This document shows, one piece after another, positions 1 through 5,269 of a stretch of 5,690 nt of DNA. The notes beneath the pieces were generated by a model. The model did no database searches. It was not told the origin of the DNA and saw only the letters and a list, made by a program, of their open reading frames with translations. Origin of the DNA: Chromatiales bacterium (GTDB taxonomy: Bacteria; Pseudomonadota; Gammaproteobacteria; CAMYNG01); NCBI GenBank assembly GCA_027021685.1, contig JALUTW010000479.1, forward strand, positions 1 to 5,690. Reading direction: 5' to 3'. A program made the position numbers and the translations under genes. Numbering within the stretch: the first letter of the stretch is position 1; the number at the start of each line of letters is the position of its first letter.

Positions 1-2666
1 CGCGGGAGCCGGCGGGCCACGGCCGCCAGGGGATCGCCGCCGTCGAGGCCGGAGAACTCGTGCTCGCCCCACACCACGGTCATGCCTCCGGCCCCGTCGT
101 CCAGCACCTGGAGGGACGCCGCCGGCGCCGGGACCGGGGGCGGGACCTCGGGCACCGGCTGCCAGTCGCCGTCGCCGGCGCGCTCCAGCCGGTGGAACTC
201 CACCTCGCGCACGTCCTGCTCCCGGCCCTGCTGCTCGGCCGTGTAGCGCATGCGCTGATGCACGTTGCCGATGAACTGCAGGTACTGCCCCGCCAGCCGC
301 AGCGGCTCGACGCCCTCGTGGCAGCGGTGAAACAGGGCGCCGTGCTCGTCCAGCACGTACCAGTCCACGCCGTGCTGCCGCGGAAGGTAGAAACACTGCA
401 CCCGGCCGGGCCGGTTGTGGCGGTAGATCGCGGGCAGCACCTCGCCGGCCAGGGCCTCGCGGTCGAACATCACGCCGGTGAAGCGGCCGCGCGGCCGTCC
501 CAGATACGCCTCCAGGGCCGCGCGGGAATCCAGCCGCTCGTGGTGGAGGACGTCGTCCGCCATGCGCAGGACGTGGAAGTGGCGCTCCGCGGCCAGCACG
601 TAGCGCAGGTCCCGCGGGCGGGCGACATCGTAGTAGCAGTCCATGACGTCCTCGAACAGCCGCTCCACCCGGCGCGCGATGGCGCTGCTGCGCAGGGAGG
701 AAAAGCTCACCGCCCCGGCCGGGGGCGGCCGCCGGCCCTGGCCGGGCGGCGCCCGGCGCAGGTGTTCGCGCAGGCAGTCCAGCAGGCCCTCCACGCCCAG
801 GTGGCGCGAGGTGAGCACCTCGCCCCAGCTCGTCACCGCCACCTGGTCCACGGACAGGGCCAGGTTCTCCAGCAGTCCGCCGTAGCGCAGGGCGTCGGTG
901 CGGCTGCTGGCCAGGTAGCGGCCGCGGCGGACGCGCTCGCCGAAGGGATCCAGGCCCACGTTGACGAAGGTGGCCACCCGCCGCAGCTCCACCGGGCGCC
1001 GGTACTCGTCCACGCCCGGCACGAACTCCCGCTCCGTTCCGAACACCCGTTCGAAGGTCTCGAGGATGGCCCGCAGCTCGCGGTCGCACAGGTCGCTGCC
1101 CTCGGCGTACAGACTCACGGTGGTGCGCAGATCCAGCACGCGGTTGAACCAGCACCAGGCCAGCAGCTCCAGCACGCTGCGCGCGCGGTGCAGCGGCGTC
1201 TCCACCGCCGCGCGCTCGGGCGGCACGAAATCCCGGTACAGCGCCCAGGCCTCGCCGCCGTCGGCGGCCTGGAGCCGGTGCAGGGTGACGCGCTCCTCCC
1301 ACAGGTCTTCGGTGATGCCACGGTAGAGGATCTCGATCTTGCCCGCCTTGCGCTCGAAGGCGGCGTACAGCTTGCGGCCGAGGACATTGAGATCGGCCGG
1401 CCGGATGAGCGCCGTGGCCCCCGCCTCGCTGCGGGCGAACTCCGACAGCACCCGGTAGCTGCGGGTGAGTTCCCCCACCAGGGCGGCGCGCTCGCGCCGC
1501 ACCCGCTCCAGCTTCCACTGGTGGCGTGCGTCCAGCAGGTGAAACCGGGACTCGTGCCAGCCCCATTCCCGGCACAGCCGGGCCAGCAGGTGGCGGCGCC
1601 AGCCATCGCCGGGAGGGGCGTCGAGGCTCAGGGGTTCGCCCACCTTGTAGTAGAAGCAGCGGCGCACCAGGTCCAGGCGCTCGCCTTCGCCGCGCGCGGC
1701 CAGGTACGCCTCCACCCGCCGCAGCATCATGACGTAGGGGTCCAGCGTATCGGGATCGGTCTCGCCGTCGTAGACCGCCTGCTTGAAGCGCAGCCCCAGC
1801 AGGTCCAGGTGGGGATACTCGGCGGCGTAGGCCTCCATGAGCAGGATCTTGAGCACCGACTTGTACGGCGACTCGACACCTTTATATAACAGCCACAGGG
1901 TGGCACCGTAGAACTCCTCCGCCGGCACCTGCCCCAGGCCGCCCAGGTCCACGTGGTCGCGGCTGTAGACGAAGCGCTTGCGCTTGAGCTCCGCGACGTG
2001 GCCGTCGTAGTCCGACTCGCAATCCGGCGGCACCAGCCACCACAGGGGATAGCGCCCGGCCAGCAGCACGCCCGTGCGGTAGAACTCGTCCAGCAGCAGG
2101 AAGTGCAGCGCCGATCCCGACGACTCGTGCGACAGGGGCGCATGGCGCCCCTGGCGGAAGCGCTCCGGGTCCACCAGGAAGATGTTGGCGGCGACACCCT
2201 GTTCGGCGGCGAAGGCCTCGACGCCCCGGGCCTTGGCCGCCAGCAGCTCCACCTGCTCCGGCGACAGGGCGGGATCGTGGCACAGCCAGATGTCGAAATC
2301 GCTCTCGCGCGAGTAGGCGATGGTGCCGGTGGAGCCCATGAGGTACAGCGCCTGCAGCGCATAGCGCCGGTAGGCGCGGCGGCGGAAGGCGAAGCTGCGC
2401 GCCACCCGCCGCGCCGCCTTGAGCGCCGCCTGCGGCGGGCTGTAGTCGGGCAGCCCGGCGGGACAGCCGCGCCCCGCCCAGCCCGGCAGCATGGGGTGGT
2501 TGACGTGAAACAGCAGGGGCAGGAGATGGAGAAAGTCCTGCTGGCGCGGCGGGAGATCGCCGGCGATGCGGGCCAGGCGCTTGCGGCCGATTTCCCTAAA
2601 CCGCTGTTTTATCTCGCGGAAATCGGGACCTTCGGAACGGGACTGGCGGGGGCGGGGAGCGGCCAT
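1..2666 (-). CDS. cyaA: Class I adenylate cyclase CyaA, partial (C-terminal end beyond window)
   Basis: Converts ATP to 3',5'-cyclic AMP and pyrophosphate in the cytoplasm, feeding CRP/Vfr-type regulation. I read the frame by hand from the ATG at 2666 through 888 codons to the window edge without a stop or frameshift. The catalytic nucleotidyltransferase-fold motif is at residues 111-125: GST, ten residues, then D123-x-D125, followed by IWLCHD, matching the GS...SDLDIWVCH stretch of Escherichia coli CyaA. The class I signature EEFYGATLWLLYK is at 250-262. Further family blocks are VRRCFYYKVGEPLS, LYAAFE and LLAWCWFN; the second family signature (around W614, SWGEV) is present but diverged. 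Residue 770 (YVLDE) still aligns at about the same number as in the 848-residue E. coli enzyme, so the frame is collinear, yet a proline-rich linker (about 837-851) and at least 37 more residues follow. ATG 2666 is the first in-frame ATG after a TGA at 2715-2717; no convincing Shine-Dalgarno precedes it. Divergent from the PAS-GGDEF gene. Confidence 0.96.
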   Translation of the reverse strand, partial: MAAPRPRQSRSEGPDFREIKQRFREIGRKRLARIAGDLPPRQQDFLHLLPLLFHVNHPMLPGWAGRGCPAGLPDYSPPQAALKAARRVARSFAFRRRAYRRYALQALYLMGSTGTIAYSRESDFDIWLCHDPALSPEQVELLAAKARGVEAFAAEQGVAANIFLVDPERFRQGRHAPLSHESSGSALHFLLLDEFYRTGVLLAGRYPLWWLVPPDCESDYDGHVAELKRKRFVYSRDHVDLGGLGQVPAEEFYGATLWLLYKGVESPYKSVLKILLMEAYAAEYPHLDLLGLRFKQAVYDGETDPDTLDPYVMMLRRVEAYLAARGEGERLDLVRRCFYYKVGEPLSLDAPPGDGWRRHLLARLCREWGWHESRFHLLDARHQWKLERVRRERAALVGELTRSYRVLSEFARSEAGATALIRPADLNVLGRKLYAAFERKAGKIEILYRGITEDLWEERVTLHRLQAADGGEAWALYRDFVPPERAAVETPLHRARSVLELLAWCWFNRVLDLRTTVSLYAEGSDLCDRELRAILETFERVFGTEREFVPGVDEYRRPVELRRVATFVNVGLDPFGERVRRGRYLASSRTDALRYGGLLENLALSVDQVAVTSWGEVLTSRHLGVEGLLDCLREHLRRAPPGQGRRPPPAGAVSFSSLRSSAIARRVERLFEDVMDCYYDVARPRDLRYVLAAERHFHVLRMADDVLHHERLDSRAALEAYLGRPRGRFTGVMFDREALAGEVLPAIYRHNRPGRVQCFYLPRQHGVDWYVLDEHGALFHRCHEGVEPLRLAGQYLQFIGNVHQRMRYTAEQQGREQDVREVEFHRLERAGDGDWQPVPEVPPPVPAPAASLQVLDDGAGGMTVVWGEHEFSGLDGGDPLAAVARRLP

Positions 2667-2739
2667 GGTGATGAAGGTATCGGCCGGTGCCGGGGGTTTT
2701 GAACCCGCGCCCGCTCAAGCGCGGACGCCGCAGCGCCGA

Positions 2740-2745
2740 TACAAT
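2740..2745 (+). promoter_or_regulatory. Candidate -10 element for the PAS-GGDEF gene
   Basis: TACAAT matches five of six positions of the sigma-70 -10 consensus TATAAT and stands out in a GC-rich background. The distance to the ATG at 2801 allows a leader of roughly 45-50 nt containing the GGAG ribosome site. The missing -35 match is the main reason for doubt. Confidence 0.35.
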
Positions 2746-2788
2746 AGGCCAGGAAAAGCGGCCGCGGCCGCATGCGACACGACCCACC

Positions 2789-2792
2789 GGAG
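2789..2792 (+). promoter_or_regulatory. Ribosome binding site that decides the start of the PAS-GGDEF gene
   Basis: GGAG lies 8 nt before the ATG at 2801, an ideal spacing. The same frame is open further upstream to an ATG at 2687, but that start has no comparable ribosome site, would overlap the candidate -10 at 2740-2745, and would add 38 arginine-rich residues with no family character. I therefore place the start at 2801. Confidence 0.7.
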
Positions 2793-2800
2793 ACCGCACG

Positions 2801-3637
2801 ATGATCCATCGCCTCGACGCGGACGCCTGCCGGGCGCTGCTGGAGGATGCCCCCGTGGGCATGCTGCACCTGGACCGCCACGGCAAGATCACCTGGCTCA
2901 ACGAGACCCTGGCCCGCATCGTCCACCGGCCCGCCGCGGAGCTGGTGGGCAAGAGCGCGACCGAGGTGGGCGACGTCCTGCGCCGGCTGTTCGAGGCGCC
3001 GGAGGCCATCTTCCTGCCCGACGCCGACGACGGACCCGGCCACTGGCTGCTGCGCACCAGGCAGGTCCTGCCGGACGACGGCGGCCAGATGTTCTACTAC
3101 GTGGACGCCGCCCTGTTGCGCGAGCTGGCCCTGGAGCGCGAGGCGCTGCGCGAGCGGCTGGCGGAGCTGGAGGCGGTGGACGAGGTCACCGGCCTGCCCA
3201 ACCGCCGGGCCATGATGAAGAAGCTCGAACCGGAGGTCTCGCGCAGCCGCCGCTACGACAATCCGCTGACCGTGATCCTCATGCGGGTGGAGGATCTCGA
3301 CGGCCTGCGCGAGCAGTGGGGTGATGACGCCGCCGACCAGGTGATGCTCTCCATCGCCCAGATGCTCAACGACCAGATGCGCTGGGCCGACATCATCGGC
3401 CGCTGGAGCCACGAGGAGTTCCTGCTCATCCTGCCCGAGACCGCGCTCGAGGCCAGCGACCAGCTCCTGGCCAAGATCCGCGACCGCCTGCGGGCGGTGA
3501 ACCTGGACGGTTCCGGCGAACACACGGTGGAGGTGACCGCGCGCTTCGGCTCGGTGCAGTGGCGCCGGGGCGAGGACGCGGCCCTGCTGCTGGAACGGGT
3601 GCACGAGGCCCTGGAGCGCGACACCCGCGCCGCCTGA
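2801..3637 (+). CDS. Soluble PAS-GGDEF protein with degenerate cyclase site, probable c-di-GMP-binding protein
   Basis: A 278-residue cytosolic protein without signal peptide or membrane segment. Residues about 9-100 form a PAS sensor domain (LLEDAPVGMLHLDRHGKITWLNE, the typical 'APVGM...D..G.I...N' opening). A charged helix at 105-126 (LRELALEREALRERLAELEA) looks like the coiled-coil signalling linker. The GGDEF domain starts at D127-EVTGLPNRR and runs to about 275. Active enzymes have a metal-binding Asp (PleD D327), a substrate Asn (N335) and GG(D/E)EF; here those positions are R162, R170 and S203-H204-E205-E206-F207. Only the Asp equivalent to PleD D344 (D179) and the motif acidic residues remain. 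In contrast R194-W-A-D197 lies exactly five residues before SHEEF, the register of the RxxD inhibitory site. The usual closing ALYxAKxxGRN is absent. I infer a c-di-GMP receptor or regulatory partner rather than an active diguanylate cyclase; residual activity cannot be excluded. The PAS ligand is unknown. The gene stands alone, divergent from cyaA and convergent with argH. Confidence 0.9.
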   Translation: MIHRLDADACRALLEDAPVGMLHLDRHGKITWLNETLARIVHRPAAELVGKSATEVGDVLRRLFEAPEAIFLPDADDGPGHWLLRTRQVLPDDGGQMFYYVDAALLRELALEREALRERLAELEAVDEVTGLPNRRAMMKKLEPEVSRSRRYDNPLTVILMRVEDLDGLREQWGDDAADQVMLSIAQMLNDQMRWADIIGRWSHEEFLLILPETALEASDQLLAKIRDRLRAVNLDGSGEHTVEVTARFGSVQWRRGEDAALLLERVHEALERDTRAA

Positions 3638-3657
3638 AACCGGCGCCCCCGGCAGGC

Positions 3658-3705
3658 GGCCCGCCCCGCGGATCAGGCGCGCCGAAGAGGCCGGGGCGGG
3701 CCTTT
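3658..3705 (+). terminator. Candidate terminator between convergent PAS-GGDEF and argH genes
   Basis: A perfect 11-bp inverted repeat, GGCCCGCCCCG at 3658-3668 and CGGGGCGGGCC at 3692-3702, is followed by TTT on the plus strand. It sits 20 bp after the PAS-GGDEF stop and ends 13 bp before the argH stop on the other strand. The 23-nt loop is long and itself holds the palindrome GGCGCGCC (3676-3683), which may fold into an inner hairpin. The T-tract is short on the plus strand and absent on the minus strand, so efficiency is uncertain; a symmetric GC-rich stem could still act in both directions. Confidence 0.5.
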
Positions 3706-3715
3706 CGACATCCTG

Positions 3716-5107
3716 TCAGTCCTCCTCCAGCATCCCGCGCAGGCGCGCCACCTCGGCCCGCACCTGCGCCGGCGCGGTGCCGCCGGGGTGGTTGCGCGCG
3801 GCCACCGAGCCCTCCAGGGTCAGCACCTGGAACACGTCCTCGTCGATGGCGCCGGAGAACCGCCGCAGCTCCTCCAGGGTGAGCTGCGACAGGTCCTTGC
3901 CGTGCTCGATCCCGAACCGCACCGCCCGTCCCACCACCTCGTGGGCATCGCGGAACGGCACGCCCTTGCGCACCAGGTAGTCGGCCAGGTCGGTGGCGGT
4001 GGCGAAGCCGCGCCGCGCCGCCTCGCGCATGCGCTCGCGGTTGACCGTGATGTGCGGGATCATGTCCGCGTACACGCGCAGGCTGCCGCGCACCGTGTCC
4101 ACGGTGTCGAACAGCGGCTCCTTGTCCTCCTGGTTGTCCTTGTTGTAGGCCAGCGGCTGCCCCTTCATGAGGGTGAGCAGCCCCACCAGGTGGCCCTGGA
4201 CCCGGGCGCACTTGCCGCGCACCAGCTCGGGCACGTCCGGGTTCTTCTTCTGCGGCATGATGGACGAGCCGGTGCAGAAGGCGTCCCCCAGGGCCACGAA
4301 CTCGAACTGGGCCGAGGTCCACAGCACCAGCTCCTCGGAAAAGCGCGACAGGTGCATCATGAGCGTGGCGGCCGCGGCCAGGAACTCGATGATGAAGTCG
4401 CGATCGGAGACCGCGTCCAGCGAGTTGGACGCCACCGCCTCGAACCCCAGCTCGCGGGCCACGAACTCGCGGTCCACGGGAAAGGTGGTGCCGGCGAGCG
4501 CCGCCGCGCCCAGCGGCAGCACGTTGACCCGGCGCCGGCAGTCGGCCAGGCGCTGGGCGTCGCGCGCGAGCATGTTGACCCAGGCCAGCAGGTGATGGCC
4601 GAAGGTCACCGGCTGTGCAGTCTGCAGGTGGGTGAAGCCGGGCATGATGGTCTCCGCCTCGCGCTCGGCCAGGTCCAGCAGCGCCCGCTGCAGGCGCCTG
4701 AGCTCGGCACCGATGGCGTCGATCTCCTCGCGCAGGTACAGGCGCATGTCGGTGGCCACCTGGTCGTTGCGCGAGCGGCCGGTGTGCAGCTTCTTGCCCG
4801 TCTCGCCGATGCGCTCGGTGAGCCGGGCCTCGATGTTCATGTGCACGTCCTCCAGCGCGGTGGACCACCGGAACTCGCCGCGCTCGATCTCGCCGCGGAT
4901 GGCCTCCAGCCCGTCCACGATCCGCCGGCACTCGTCGTCGGTGAGCACGCCGACGCGGGCCAGCATGCGGGCGTGGGCGATGGAACCGGCGATGTCGTGG
5001 CGGTACAGGCGGCGGTCGAAGTCCACCGACGCAGTGAAGGCCTCCACGAAGGCGTCGGTGGGCTCGGAGAACCGCCCGCCCCAGGGCTTGGTGATGTCGT
5101 CGCTCAT
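3716..5107 (-). CDS. argH: Argininosuccinate lyase
   Basis: Last enzyme of arginine biosynthesis: splits argininosuccinate into L-arginine and fumarate, as a cytosolic homotetramer of the fumarase/aspartase superfamily. The 463-residue protein has the normal family length and is complete. It opens with MSDDITKPWGGRF, the usual ArgH N-terminus, which fixes the start at the ATG at 5107. Conserved blocks in order: LEDVHMNIE (about 85-92), TGRSRNDQVATD (109-120), GFTHLQTAQPVTFGHHLLAW (157-176) with the catalytic His at 160, and the superfamily signature GSSIMPQKKNP (280-290) on the flexible loop carrying the catalytic Ser (S281/S282 pair). KGQPLAYNKDNQEDKE and a C-terminal GGTAP also match the family. 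The same frame stays open far upstream, but that extension runs antisense to algZ and is not coding. A weak GGA only 2 nt before the ATG means no proper Shine-Dalgarno. Divergent from algZ, as in Pseudomonas. Confidence 0.98.
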   Translation of the reverse strand: MSDDITKPWGGRFSEPTDAFVEAFTASVDFDRRLYRHDIAGSIAHARMLARVGVLTDDECRRIVDGLEAIRGEIERGEFRWSTALEDVHMNIEARLTERIGETGKKLHTGRSRNDQVATDMRLYLREEIDAIGAELRRLQRALLDLAEREAETIMPGFTHLQTAQPVTFGHHLLAWVNMLARDAQRLADCRRRVNVLPLGAAALAGTTFPVDREFVARELGFEAVASNSLDAVSDRDFIIEFLAAAATLMMHLSRFSEELVLWTSAQFEFVALGDAFCTGSSIMPQKKNPDVPELVRGKCARVQGHLVGLLTLMKGQPLAYNKDNQEDKEPLFDTVDTVRGSLRVYADMIPHITVNRERMREAARRGFATATDLADYLVRKGVPFRDAHEVVGRAVRFGIEHGKDLSQLTLEELRRFSGAIDEDVFQVLTLEGSVAARNHPGGTAPAQVRAEVARLRGMLEED

Positions 5108-5143
5108 GGTCCGGCCGCGGAAAGGGCAACACGGGAAACGCGC

Positions 5144-5149
5144 AGTATA
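5144..5149 (-). promoter_or_regulatory. Candidate -10 element of argH
   Basis: Read on the minus strand, TATACT (5149 down to 5144) matches five of six positions of TATAAT and lies 36 bp before the argH ATG, in an AT-richer patch (GGCAAAACGGCTATACTGCG). Transcription would start near 5137, giving a leader of about 30 nt. The hexamers 16-18 bp upstream (around 5166-5173) match TTGACA poorly. I see no clear ArgR operator. Confidence 0.45.
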
Positions 5150-5172
5150 GCCGTTTTGCCCTGCCCCGGCAT

Positions 5173-5228
5173 GAGCCCCCAGGCAGCAAGCCCATCTCCC
5201 GGCCCCCGGCACCCAGAACCCAGAACCC
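5173..5228 (-). repeat. Array of eight 7-bp GGGN4 units; G-quadruplex motif
   Basis: On the minus strand G-triplets recur every 7 bp: 5228-5226, 5221-5219, 5214-5212, 5207-5205, 5200-5198 and 5193-5191; the next unit is altered to CTG (5186-5184), and GGG returns at 5179-5177. The 4-base partners, from 5225 downward, are TTCT, TTCT, TGCC, GGCC, AGAT, CTTG, CCTG and GCTC, so only the first two units are identical. Six uninterrupted G-triplets with 4-nt gaps satisfy the canonical intramolecular G-quadruplex pattern. The array fills most of the argH-algZ intergenic region, ends where the argH -35 should start, and covers the expected algZ -35 position. Confidence 0.8.
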
Positions 5229-5235
5229 TTTGTAG

Positions 5236-5241
5236 TATGCT
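5236..5241 (+). promoter_or_regulatory. Candidate -10 element of algZ
   Basis: The AT-rich island TTTGTAGTATGCTTG (5229-5243) holds TATGCT at 5236-5241, with TAGTAT at 5233-5238 as the alternative register; each matches four of six consensus positions. Either would start transcription around 5245, between the two possible start codons, and so favours translation from the ATG at 5270. The expected -35 falls inside the heptad array and does not resemble TTGACA. Confidence 0.3.
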
Positions 5242-5269
5242 TGTCCCGTTCCACCACCACCGCCGGCCC

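Larger units (their letters stand above)
2667..2800. promoter_or_regulatory. Divergent intergenic region between cyaA and the PAS-GGDEF gene
   Basis: This 134-bp gap separates two divergent start codons and must hold both promoters unless they are embedded in the neighbouring genes. For the rightward gene the best candidate is a -10 hexamer TACAAT at 2740-2745, an AT-rich island in very GC-rich sequence, about 55 bp before the ATG. No good TTGACA-like -35 lies 16-18 bp upstream, so the promoter is weak, activator-dependent, or miscalled. For cyaA, the same island read leftward gives TATTGT (2746-2741), also without a convincing -35. A small inverted repeat GGGTT-TTG-AACCC at 2694-2706 lies in the probable cyaA leader. 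I see no clear CRP-type TGTGA...TCACA palindrome. Confidence 0.4.

Noticed and set aside
60..1889. A 609-codon open frame on the plus strand across most of cyaA
   Set aside because: It is antisense to the proven cyaA frame, is rich in His, Gln, Ala and Arg with no domain pattern, and is the usual by-product of GC-rich third positions. The minus-strand frame carries the family signatures.
2685..2712. Minus-strand GCGGGTTCAAAACCCCC resembling a tRNA T-arm
   Set aside because: The stem has a C-C mismatch, the loop lacks the final pyrimidine, and no matching acceptor, D-arm or anticodon arm lies upstream.
2687..2800. Longer start for the PAS-GGDEF gene at ATG 2687
   Set aside because: It adds 38 basic, low-information residues, crosses the likely -10, and lacks a ribosome site, while ATG 2801 has GGAG at 8 nt.
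2609..3604. A 331-codon minus-strand frame opposite the PAS-GGDEF gene
   Set aside because: It is antisense to a gene with clear PAS and GGDEF sequence, overlaps the cyaA start in another frame, and shows no domain signature.
3676..3683. GGCGCGCC palindrome as a protein-binding operator
   Set aside because: It is an eight-base GC palindrome in a GC-rich loop between convergent genes, better explained as part of the terminator structure or chance.
3426..5195. A 589-codon minus-strand frame overlapping argH
   Set aside because: It is shifted relative to argH, very rich in Arg, Gly, Pro and Ala, and lacks any motif, so it is a composition shadow.
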